Shown piece by piece: positions 1 to 4,765 of a stretch of 6,021 bases of DNA (position 1 is its first letter; every line of letters begins with the position of its first letter). This stretch comes from Candidatus Ratteibacteria bacterium (GTDB lineage: Bacteria > Ratteibacteria > UBA8468 > B48-G9 > JAFGKM01), in NCBI GenBank assembly GCA_028697565.1, contig JAQVEU010000056.1, positions 1 to 6,021 on the forward strand, given 5' to 3'. The position numbers were made by a program, and so were the translations under genes. The notes beneath the pieces were generated by a model. The model had not been told where the DNA came from, did not search any database, and saw only the letters and a list, made by a program, of their open reading frames with translations.

Positions 1-29
1 TTTGGTGAGGGGTGGAGTCCCCTTCAATT

Positions 30-51
30 CCTCCCCATATGAGGGGGGAGG
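30..51. repeat. CT/GA-rich hairpin module, copy 1
   Basis: CCTCCCC (30-36) pairs with GGGGAGG (45-51) around an 8-nt loop containing ATATGAGG. The same module recurs as its reverse complement at 4430-4450 with a single one-base length difference in a G/C run. Confidence 0.8.
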
Positions 52-52
52 A

Positions 53-127
53 TATAGGTGGGGGTGGTTAGAGGGGATTTTTAGGTTTAGTGTTTTGGAT
101 TTAGAGTTTATTTATAGGTGGGGGTGG
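53..127 (+). repeat. Direct repeat TATAGGTGGGGGTGG (53-67 and 113-127)
   Basis: Two identical 15-base copies, 60 bases apart start to start, bracket the modules at 69-79 and 83-110. The G-runs are dense, but they do not form a canonical four-tract, three-layer quadruplex motif with short loops. Confidence 0.75.
83..110. repeat. AT-rich 28-bp module, copy 1
   Basis: Reads AGGTTTAGTGTTTTGGATTT and continues to 110. Its reverse complement matches 4282-4309 at 24 of 28 positions by direct comparison. Confidence 0.7.
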
Positions 128-172
128 AGAGCATAGGAAGGAGAGCAGTGAGATAAACACTTGGTAGGTTTT

Positions 173-201
173 CACCCTCCCCTTAATCCCCTCCCCTCTG
201 A
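173..201. repeat. C-rich module just upstream of queC
   Basis: TCCCCTTAATCCCCTC at 178-193 recurs in the same orientation at 4460-4474 with one T missing. Its translation gives the false HPPLNPLPSEG extension of queC. Confidence 0.65.
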
Positions 202-265
202 GGGATGGGCAACAGGAGAACAAGGGGCGCGGGGAAAAGGAAAGAAAGCGAGGTTCAGTGATATT

Positions 266-958
266 ATGGAAAGGGCTGTATGTCTCATATCAGGTGGTAT
301 AGACAGTTTTGTTACTGCCTCTCTTGCAAAAAGAGAGAACTATGAGATATATGCACTAACAGTGGACTATGGACAGAGGAATAAAAAGGAGATTTTATCT
401 GCAAGGAAGATATGCAGGTTTCTGAAGGTCAAAAAACATATTATAACAAAGATAGACCTTTCTTATGTAAGGTCTGCATTAACAAACAGAAGAGTGAAGA
501 TTCCCGAAAAGGTTAAAAAGGGAGAGATACCATCAACCTATGTCTCTGCAAGAAATACCATATTTATATCGCTGGCATTGGCACTTGCTGAAACAGTAGA
601 TGCGGATGCAATATATACAGGGGTCAATGCTATTGATTTTTCCGGTTATCCTGACTGCAGGCCTGTATATGTAAAGAGATACCAGAAACTTATAGATGTT
701 GCTACAAAAAAAACTGCGGAGGGCAAAAAAATAGTGTTAAAGGCGCCCCTGCTCCATCTGTCAAAGGCAGATATTATCAGGAAGGGAATGTCCCTTGGCC
801 TCGACCTGTCTCTTACCTGGTCCTGTTATAAAAGTGGTAAAAGGCCCTGTGGTAAATGTCCCAGTTGTATTATAAAGAAAAATGCCTTATCTTCTATCAG
901 TCAAAAAGTATACGTTCCTGGCCAATGGTTGAAGATGGTCCGTGTCCAGGGTAGATAA
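266..958 (+). CDS. queC: 7-cyano-7-deazaguanine (preQ0) synthase QueC
   Basis: ATP-dependent cytosolic enzyme that converts 7-carboxy-7-deazaguanine and ammonia to preQ0, a precursor of queuosine in tRNA. Read from ATG 266 the protein is 230 residues, the normal family length. The PP-loop SGGIDS is at residues 9-14, followed by VDYGQRN at 33-39, the PSTYVSARNTIF segment at 89-100 and the DFSGYPDCRPVY segment at 124-135. Four cysteines (187, 195, 198, 201; C-x7-CGKC-x2-C) form the expected zinc site. The frame stays open upstream to TTG 161, but those 35 residues (HPPLNPLPSEG and so on) are translated CT-rich repeat, so 266 is chosen; its ribosome site is weak (GCGAGG, about 12 nt upstream). 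The last 20 residues (211-230) lie antisense to the end of the convergent hydrolase gene and do not resemble the usual QueC tail. No other que gene is visible. Confidence 0.95.
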   Translation: MERAVCLISGGIDSFVTASLAKRENYEIYALTVDYGQRNKKEILSARKICRFLKVKKHIITKIDLSYVRSALTNRRVKIPEKVKKGEIPSTYVSARNTIFISLALALAETVDADAIYTGVNAIDFSGYPDCRPVYVKRYQKLIDVATKKTAEGKKIVLKAPLLHLSKADIIRKGMSLGLDLSLTWSCYKSGKRPCGKCPSCIIKKNALSSISQKVYVPGQWLKMVRVQGR

Positions 959-1496
959 TTGTCTCGTCAGGAAGTATCAGCAGTTTGGTTCTGATAGAAT
1001 GAAAAAGTTGTTTTTCTGAAGCACCGGGAATATCTGTCCTTCCATATCCGCCGCAGAAAAGTGTATCCCCTGTAAATAAAACACTACCGCACTTCAGACA
1101 GATGCTTCCAGGACTGTGTCCGGGTGTATGGATTACTTTAAAGGATAGTTCTCCTGCCTGAAGTATATCCGCCTCTTCCACAGTAAAACTTTTTACATCT
1201 ACATTTAAGGAAAATCCAAATAACTGTGAAAGGTTTCTTGCAGGACTTGTTAGATATTCAACATCTTCTGAGTGGATATATACAGGAAGGCCAAACTGTC
1301 CATCGTCCTTTATGTGGTCCATATGTCCGTGTGTATTTACAATAAAAGATACCTCAATCCCTACCTTTTTAATAACTTCTTTAATTCTTTTATACTCATC
1401 TCCCGGGTCAATAATAAATCCTTTACCTGTCTTTTCACAGCCGACAATATAACAGTTTGTATTAAACTCTCCCACCACAATCTTTTCTATTATCAT
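897..1496 (-). CDS. Metallo-beta-lactamase-fold hydrolase, glyoxalase II-like (YcbL type)
   Basis: Predicted cytosolic zinc hydrolase of 199 residues, the size of the short glyoxalase II-like (YcbL/YqgX) group, which lacks the C-terminal helical domain of true GloB. Visible metal ligands are T-H-G-H-M-D-H (H56, H58, D60, H61), H127 in HTPGHSPG, D144 in FTGDTLF and H185 in YPGHGPS. The substrate cannot be read from sequence; S-lactoylglutathione or another thioester is plausible from the family. I choose ATG 1496 because MIIEKIVVGEFNTNCYIV is the usual N-terminus. A TTG at 1517 would add seven residues (MYYNYFT), but it lies next to the -10 box and would not be transcribed from that promoter. 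There is no Shine-Dalgarno site. The 3' end overlaps queC by 62 bp on the opposite strand, and the conserved PGHGPS motif is inside the overlap. Confidence 0.93.
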   Translation of the reverse strand: MIIEKIVVGEFNTNCYIVGCEKTGKGFIIDPGDEYKRIKEVIKKVGIEVSFIVNTHGHMDHIKDDGQFGLPVYIHSEDVEYLTSPARNLSQLFGFSLNVDVKSFTVEEADILQAGELSFKVIHTPGHSPGSICLKCGSVLFTGDTLFCGGYGRTDIPGASEKQLFHSIRTKLLILPDETIIYPGHGPSSTIGQERILFD

Positions 1497-1505
1497 AGTG
1501 AAATA

Positions 1506-1511
1506 ATTATA
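1506..1511 (-). promoter_or_regulatory. -10 box of the hydrolase gene, close to the start codon
   Basis: On the minus strand a perfect TATAAT occupies 1511-1506, with only nine bases between it and ATG 1496. A start site about seven bases downstream would give a leader of roughly 0-3 nt. The -35 is weak: TTTTAA at 1534-1529 with a 17-bp spacer matches three of six consensus bases. No Shine-Dalgarno sequence precedes the ATG, which agrees with a leaderless or near-leaderless mRNA. The assignment is inference from consensus only. Confidence 0.5.
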
Positions 1512-1535
1512 ATACAAAACCAGTCCAGTTAAAAG

Positions 1536-1564
1536 TTGACTGTGTATCTCTTTCGCATTAGAAT
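1536..1564 (+). promoter_or_regulatory. Sigma70-type promoter of lepB, predicted leaderless
   Basis: TTGACT (1536-1541), a 17-bp spacer and TAGAAT (1559-1564) make a near-consensus vegetative promoter: five of six bases match in each hexamer. The expected transcription start, about seven bases past the -10 box, falls on or next to the A of the lepB ATG at 1571. No Shine-Dalgarno sequence precedes that ATG. Promoter and gene therefore agree on a leaderless message. Confidence 0.7.
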
Positions 1565-1570
1565 ATACCT

Positions 1571-2080
1571 ATGATACGGTTGCTCAAAAATCTTGTTTTT
1601 CTTTGTTTTATCTTTTTTGTGGGATATATATTTGGAGTAAAAGAGGTACGTTTTGTTGAAATAATATCATCTTCAATGGAGCCAACCCTCATGCCCGGGG
1701 ACAGGGTAGTTGTTGTAAAAAAGGATGTTTTAAAAAGGTATGACATAGTATTAATAGAGGCACCTCAAGGGAAAAAAGAGCCACTGACGAAGAGGATTGT
1801 GGGGTTGCCTTATGAAAAGATTGAGATTAAAGATGGTAGTGTATTTATAGATGGCAGGAAAATTAAAGAACCATATTTAGAAGAAAGACCTTCTTATTCA
1901 CTGGAGGTAGAGATACCAGAAGACCACTACTTTTTACTTGGAGACAACAGAAATAGAAGCGAGGATAGTAGTGTATGGGGACCTGTGGATGCTTCGCTCA
2001 TTAGGGCAAGAGTTGTTTGCAGGTACTGGCCATTAAAGAGAATCTCCCTTCTCAGAACCCCCGTTTTCTTAAAAAGGTGA
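1571..2080 (+). CDS. lepB: Signal peptidase I (short form)
   Basis: Membrane-bound serine/lysine protease that removes signal peptides from exported proteins. The protein has 169 residues, the short single-anchor form. One membrane segment spans about residues 7-22 (NLVFLCFIFFVGYIFG) and puts the catalytic domain outside the membrane. SSSMEPTL at 33-40 holds the catalytic serine (S35, the one before Met), and K74 in TKRIVGLP is the general-base lysine. GDNRNRSEDSSVWGPV at 124-139 is the last conserved box; the usual DSR triad is D132-S133-S134 here, so the common arginine is replaced by serine. GLPYE also differs from the more usual GLPGD/E. ATG 1571 is the only sensible start, since the anchor follows at once; it has no Shine-Dalgarno site and lies just after a -10 box. 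The gene converges on the HU gene and ends 57 bp from it. Confidence 0.93.
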   Translation: MIRLLKNLVFLCFIFFVGYIFGVKEVRFVEIISSSMEPTLMPGDRVVVVKKDVLKRYDIVLIEAPQGKKEPLTKRIVGLPYEKIEIKDGSVFIDGRKIKEPYLEERPSYSLEVEIPEDHYFLLGDNRNRSEDSSVWGPVDASLIRARVVCRYWPLKRISLLRTPVFLKR

Positions 2081-2086
2081 TAAAAT

Positions 2087-2130
2087 GAGAAAAAGCGGAC
2101 CTTTATATAACTATAAGTCCGCTTTCTCTC
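2087..2130. terminator. Bidirectional intrinsic terminator between lepB and the HU gene
   Basis: Arms at 2087-2100 and 2117-2130 pair over 14 bp with one mismatch; the central nine pairs (AAAGCGGAC with GTCCGCTTT) are perfect. The loop is 16 nt. It lies 6 bases after the lepB stop and 7 bases after the HU stop. On the minus strand the descending arm runs into CTTTTTCTCATTTT, a fair U-rich tail for the HU transcript. On the plus strand the tail is AATAGTTTTA, which is weaker. The position between two convergent genes supports use from both sides. Confidence 0.8.
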
Positions 2131-2137
2131 AATAGTT

Positions 2138-2407
2138 TTACTTGACTGCTTTTTTTAACTCACTGCCTGCCTTAAAAACCGGAACCTTCTTTGCCGGAAT
2201 CTTTATCTCCTTGCCTGTTCTTGGGTTCCTTCCAGTCCTTGCCTTCCTCTTGGCAACCTTAAATGTCCCAAACCCTACCAGAGTAACTGCCTGTCCCTTC
2301 TTCAGAGATGCTGTAATTGAGCCCAGAACAGCATCCACTGCTGCAACTGCCTCTTTCTTTGAGCATACAACCTTTGCTACTGCATCAACCAGTTGTGCCT
2401 TGTTCAT
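2138..2407 (-). CDS. hup: HU-family DNA-binding protein (DNABII)
   Basis: Small basic histone-like protein that acts as a dimer, bends DNA and helps organise the nucleoid. The 89 residues match the family's usual 90. The start MNKAQLVDAVA is typical. GFGTF is at 45-49, and the DNA-binding arm with its signature runs through GRNPRTGKEIKIPA at 59-72, with the intercalating proline expected at P62. The C-terminus VPVFKAGSELKKAV is canonical. HU is favoured over IHF because the arm and the C-terminal KAGSELK are HU-like, but a subtype cannot be fixed from sequence alone. ATG 2407 follows GGAGG with 8 bases of spacing. The gene has its own strong promoter and ends at a terminator hairpin, so it is probably transcribed alone at a high level. 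C15 is the only cysteine. Confidence 0.96.
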   Translation of the reverse strand: MNKAQLVDAVAKVVCSKKEAVAAVDAVLGSITASLKKGQAVTLVGFGTFKVAKRKARTGRNPRTGKEIKIPAKKVPVFKAGSELKKAVK

Positions 2408-2435
2408 TTATCTCACCTCCTCTCTGTTTTTTAAT

Positions 2436-2464
2436 ATAATACAAGGGATATAAAATTTTGTCAA
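2436..2464 (-). promoter_or_regulatory. Sigma70-type promoter of the HU gene
   Basis: On the minus strand a perfect TTGACA (2464-2459), a 17-bp spacer and TATTAT (2441-2436) form a near-consensus promoter. The predicted start near 2429 leaves a leader of about 22 nt containing GGAGGTGA (2420-2413) at correct spacing to ATG 2407. This is the strongest promoter in the window, as expected for an abundant nucleoid protein. Confidence 0.85.
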
Positions 2465-2550
2465 GTGGAATTTTGCATATAGCAAGGGTTTGGCTGTTTT
2501 TAACTCTGTGGATACCCGTCCTGTCAGGTATTTTACCTCTTTCATGTTCT

Positions 2551-4134
2551 TTATTTTGCCAGTTCCACTTCTCTCTTTTCTCTTATGACAGTAACCTTTA
2601 CCTGCCCTATATACTGCAGTGTTGATTCTATCTTTCTCGCAATTTCTCTTGCCAGTTCTTTTGCTTTTTCATCAGTGACTTTGTCTGGCTTAACAATTAC
2701 CCTTATCTCTCTACCAGCAGATATTGCAAATGCAGTATCAACACCCTCAAAAGAAGATGCAATTTTTTCCAGGTCTTCAATCCGTCGTATGTATTTTTCT
2801 AATGTATCACGTCTTGCCCCCGGTCTTGTTGCAGATATGGCATCGGATATCTGTGCAAGCAGTGTATAGGGATTATTCACCTCAATATCCTTGTGGTGGC
2901 TTGCAGCAGCATCAACAACTATATCGCTTTCTCCATATTTTTTTAGAAGGTCAGCCCCTATCTCAGGATGTCCCCCTTCTATCTCCTGGTCAACTGCCTT
3001 CCCTATATCATGAAAAAGAGCTGCCCGCTTTGCCATCTTTACATCAAACCCCATCTCTGCTGCAATCATTCCTGCAAGAAAGGCGCTTTCCTTTGCGTGT
3101 TGTAGTGAGTTCTGTCCATAGCTTGTCCTGTATTTTAGCCGACCAAGAAGTTTTATAAGATCAGGATGAACATTCTCTATTCCTACTTCAAAGATGGTGG
3201 ATTTGCCTGCTTCTACCATATCTTCTTCCACTTTCTTTGTTACTTTTTCAACAACCTCTTCAATCCTTCCGGGGTGAATCCTGCCATCTGTGATAAGTCG
3301 TTCAAGTGTCTGCCGTGCGATCTCACGTCTGTAGGCATTGAAAGAGGATAGCGTTACTGCCTCAGGAGTATCATCAACTATAAGGTCCACACCAGTTGCC
3401 ATTTCAAATGCACGGATATTTCTGCCTTCCCTTCCTATAATACGTCCCTTGATTTCGTCGTTTGGTAAACTTACCACAGAGACCACACTCTCTGATGCCT
3501 CTTCAGGTGCAAGTCGTTGCATAGATGTAAGGATAATCTCCCTTGCTTTTTCCTCCGCAATGTCTCTAACCTCATCTTCAAGTTTTTTTAATAATACCTG
3601 TGCCTCTTTTTTTGCATCTTCTTCCATAACCTTTAAAAGTTGATTTTTTGCTTCTTCAACAGTCATCCCGGATATGCGGGCAAGATTCCTTTTTACTTCT
3701 TCTATCAGAGAATTCAGTTCACTCTCTTTGTTTTTTAGCAAGGACTCTTTTTCTTCAAGTCCTCTCTCTCTTATAGATATATCCGCCTCTTTTTTATCAA
3801 GGAGTTCCAATTTTCTTTCAAGATTTAGTTCTCTCTGCTGTACCCGTTTTTCCTGAAATTGCAGTTCCTTTCTTTTATTTCTTGTCTCTCTTTCAAATTC
3901 TGTCTTGAGTCGGTATATCAGTTCTTTGCCTTCAATATCAATCTCACGTTTTTTGTTTAAGGCAAGGTTCTCCGCTTCCTGGATGATTTCTTTTGCTCTG
4001 CTTTCAGCTGCCTTTAGTGTCCTTTCAGCGATGAACTTTCTCCATAGATAACCTATAAGTACGGAGATACCACCCCAAAGAATAAACCATGGCAGTACAA
4101 GTTTTACTGTGTTAATCTCATTAATGGTAATCAC
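2551..4134 (-). CDS. rny: Ribonuclease Y
   Basis: Membrane-anchored endoribonuclease that starts decay of many mRNAs, as described for Bacillus RNase Y. At 527 residues it has the family length (about 520). In order: a membrane helix at about 11-30 (KLVLPWFILWGGISVLIGYL); a long charged coiled coil at about 35-205; a KH domain with GRIIGREGRNIR at 230-241; an HD domain with H346, the H375-D376 pair in ALFHDIGKA, H389 and D431; and the C-terminal RNase Y region ending KVTVIREKREVELAK. The start is uncertain: GTG 4134 is the first possible start after an upstream in-frame TGA, but the best Shine-Dalgarno site (GGAGGTGAT, 4138-4130) overlaps it. An earlier GGAGG (4142-4138) lies 3 bases upstream, and an ATT at 4125 has ideal spacing from the second one. 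No clear terminator follows the stop at 2551. The next gene downstream on this strand is the HU gene, which has its own promoter. Confidence 0.95.
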   Translation of the reverse strand: MITINEINTVKLVLPWFILWGGISVLIGYLWRKFIAERTLKAAESRAKEIIQEAENLALNKKREIDIEGKELIYRLKTEFERETRNKRKELQFQEKRVQQRELNLERKLELLDKKEADISIRERGLEEKESLLKNKESELNSLIEEVKRNLARISGMTVEEAKNQLLKVMEEDAKKEAQVLLKKLEDEVRDIAEEKAREIILTSMQRLAPEEASESVVSVVSLPNDEIKGRIIGREGRNIRAFEMATGVDLIVDDTPEAVTLSSFNAYRREIARQTLERLITDGRIHPGRIEEVVEKVTKKVEEDMVEAGKSTIFEVGIENVHPDLIKLLGRLKYRTSYGQNSLQHAKESAFLAGMIAAEMGFDVKMAKRAALFHDIGKAVDQEIEGGHPEIGADLLKKYGESDIVVDAAASHHKDIEVNNPYTLLAQISDAISATRPGARRDTLEKYIRRIEDLEKIASSFEGVDTAFAISAGREIRVIVKPDKVTDEKAKELAREIARKIESTLQYIGQVKVTVIREKREVELAK

Positions 4135-4142
4135 CTCCCTCC
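4130..4142 (-). promoter_or_regulatory. Tandem Shine-Dalgarno sites overlapping the rny GTG start
   Basis: The minus strand reads GGAGG (4142-4138) overlapping GGAGGTGAT (4138-4130); the second is a nine-base match to the anti-Shine-Dalgarno tail of 16S rRNA. The annotated GTG (4134-4132) is part of that second site. Starting there would use the first GGAGG at a short 3-nt spacing. Starting at ATT 4125-4123 would use the second at 8 nt. An out-of-frame ATG at 4121 opens a five-codon frame (MRLTQ, stop ending at 4104). Confidence 0.6.
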
Positions 4143-4192
4143 TGTAGTATTCACTGCACCATGTTCATATTTAAGTACAGAGTAGCAAGTAG

Positions 4193-4276
4193 AGAGTAGA
4201 GAGAAAAATACTTTAATCTTTTGCATCTTTAATACTTTTTATTCGTCTTCTCTTGCTACCTGCTACTCTCTACTCT
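4193..4276. repeat. 11-bp perfect inverted repeat upstream of rny
   Basis: AGAGTAGAGAG (4193-4203) is the exact reverse complement of CTCTCTACTCT (4266-4276), 62 bases apart. Both arms sit in wider CTACTCT-type low-complexity sequence that also contains TTGCTAC in both orientations. The interval would lie in the rny leader if transcription starts further upstream. Confidence 0.6.
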
Positions 4277-4367
4277 TATATTAAACTCAAAATCCAAAAC
4301 TCTAAACTCAAAAGTAAGGATATTTATTCTCGCTACCTGCTACTCTCTACTACTCTTATATGAAACT
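4255..4367 (+). repeat. Direct repeat of 33-36 bp (4255-4287 and 4332-4367)
   Basis: The first 20 bases (GCTACCTGCTACTCTCTACT) are identical. The second copy then has three extra bases (ACT) and one T-to-G change before the shared end AAACT. The copies are 77 bases apart start to start and flank the AT-rich module at 4282-4313. Confidence 0.8.
4282..4313. repeat. AT-rich module, copy 2, with internal direct repeat
   Basis: Positions 4282-4309 match the reverse complement of 83-110 at 24 of 28 bases. TAAACTCAAAA occurs twice inside, at 4282-4292 and 4303-4313. Confidence 0.7.
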
Positions 4368-4380
4368 TAAAAACCATATG

Positions 4381-4424
4381 GATTAGAAGATTCTTTTATA
4401 TTCTAATCTTGTAATCTTCTAATC
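4381..4424. repeat. AT-rich inverted repeat with two competing pairings
   Basis: GATTAGAAGATT (4381-4392) pairs perfectly with AATCTTCTAATC (4413-4424) over 12 bp with a 20-nt loop. The loop holds TTCTAATC (4401-4408), which can instead pair with GATTAGAA (4381-4388) over 8 bp. The two structures exclude each other. Confidence 0.65.
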
Positions 4425-4429
4425 TCTTA

Positions 4430-4450
4430 CCTCCCCCTCATATGGGGAGG
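4430..4450. repeat. CT/GA-rich hairpin module, copy 2 (inverted)
   Basis: Reverse complement of the module at 30-51, one base shorter in a G/C run. It keeps the CCTCCCC / GGGGAGG pairing and the ATATG core. Confidence 0.8.
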
Positions 4451-4467
4451 ACTTAAATCTCCCCTAA

Positions 4468-4488
4468 TCCCCTCTATAAAAGAGGGGA
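4468..4488. repeat. GC-rich hairpin CCCCTCT/AGAGGGG
   Basis: CCCCTCT (4469-4475) and AGAGGGG (4481-4487) form a perfect 7-bp stem with a 5-nt loop ATAAA, extended by one T-A pair. TTTTC follows. It resembles a terminator shape, but it lies in a repeat cluster with no plus-strand gene ahead of it. Confidence 0.65.
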
Positions 4489-4502
4489 ATTTTCTTTTTA
4501 CT

Positions 4503-4538
4503 CCCTCTCCCTTGAGGGGAGAGGGTCCGGGTGAGGGT
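4503..4538. repeat. CCCTCTCCC hairpin with GGGTGAGGG tail
   Basis: CCCTCTCCC (4503-4511) pairs with GGGAGAGGG (4517-4525) around TTGAG, followed by TCCGGGTGAGGGTGAG. This arrangement is a dispersed intergenic element I recognise from many bacterial genomes, where its open reading frames are commonly mis-called as short proteins. Confidence 0.7.
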
Positions 4539-4574
4539 GAGACCAAACCTATGCTCTCCACCCCCCACATACAT

Positions 4575-4596
4575 CCTCCCTCCTTAAAGTGGGAGG
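4575..4596. repeat. CCTCCC/GGGAGG hairpin module
   Basis: CCTCCC (4575-4580) pairs with GGGAGG (4591-4596) around TCCTTAAAGT. It belongs to the same CT/GA-rich family as the neighbouring hairpins and marks the left end of the recognisable repeats, read from serA. Confidence 0.6.
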
Positions 4597-4765
4597 AAGA
4601 ATGGGGTAGAACGGAATATTTACAAGACAGAAAGATATGTTTCTATACCTCAAAGAGGATTATCCGGCAGGACATTTTGCAAGGTGAGAAAATTTGCTCC
4701 AAAAAGGACTCTGGTTTTTATGTTGCTTCATATTGTAATATATCTTCATCTTTATTTTTCTCTTT

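Larger units (their letters stand above)
1..265. other. Gene-free repeat mosaic upstream of queC
   Basis: No gene is supported here. Positions 1-127 are G-rich on the plus strand and built from short modules: a hairpin at 30-51, TATAGGTGGGGGTGG at 53-67 and again at 113-127, TAGAGGGGATT at 69-79, and an AT-rich 28-mer at 83-110. Positions 173-200 are a C-rich module of opposite polarity. The rest (201-265) is the queC leader with no clear promoter. Three modules recur as reverse complements in the rny-serA gap. Confidence 0.75.
4135..4765. other. 630-bp gene-free repeat region between serA and rny
   Basis: No convincing gene on either strand. Positions 4179-4600 are a patchwork of direct repeats, inverted repeats and GC-rich hairpins, listed separately. 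Positions 4135-4178 are the rny leader. Positions 4600-4765 look unstructured; the only weak hairpins there are CCTC-AAA-GAGG at 4648-4658 and an AT-rich one near 4730. The open frame at 4512-4976 on the plus strand starts in a repeat and continues antisense to serA, so it is not a gene. Confidence 0.75.

Noticed and set aside
41..76. G-quadruplex in the G-rich leader repeat
   Set aside because: Only three tracts of three or more G lie within a reasonable distance; the fourth is 30 bases away, so the canonical motif is not met.
1272..1532. Plus-strand frame of 86 codons
   Set aside because: It is antisense to the hydrolase gene, which has full family motifs; no promoter or ribosome site supports it.
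1558..1746. Minus-strand frame of 62 codons
   Set aside because: It is antisense to the lepB start, including the anchor and active-site serine codons, and has no family resemblance.
2507..2515. TGTGGATAC, close to a DnaA box
   Set aside because: A single eight-of-nine match; there is no cluster, no AT-rich unwinding element and no dnaA or dnaN nearby, so it is not an origin.
2526..2538. AGGTA-TTT-TACCT hairpin downstream of rny as a terminator
   Set aside because: Only five AT-rich pairs and no following U-tract on the minus strand.
4141..4260. Promoter for rny in the repeat region
   Set aside because: TTGCTA and several TA-rich hexamers occur, but none combine at 16-18 bp spacing; no call can be supported.
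4255..4367. CRISPR-like array
   Set aside because: Only two units, unequal in length, with a spacer that is itself repeated elsewhere in the window; no cas genes.
4660..4749. Minus-strand 29-codon frame just after serA, ending KFSHLAKCPAG
   Set aside because: It has an ATG 17 bases beyond the serA stop, but no Shine-Dalgarno site, no recognisable family and no coding pattern; kept only as a note.
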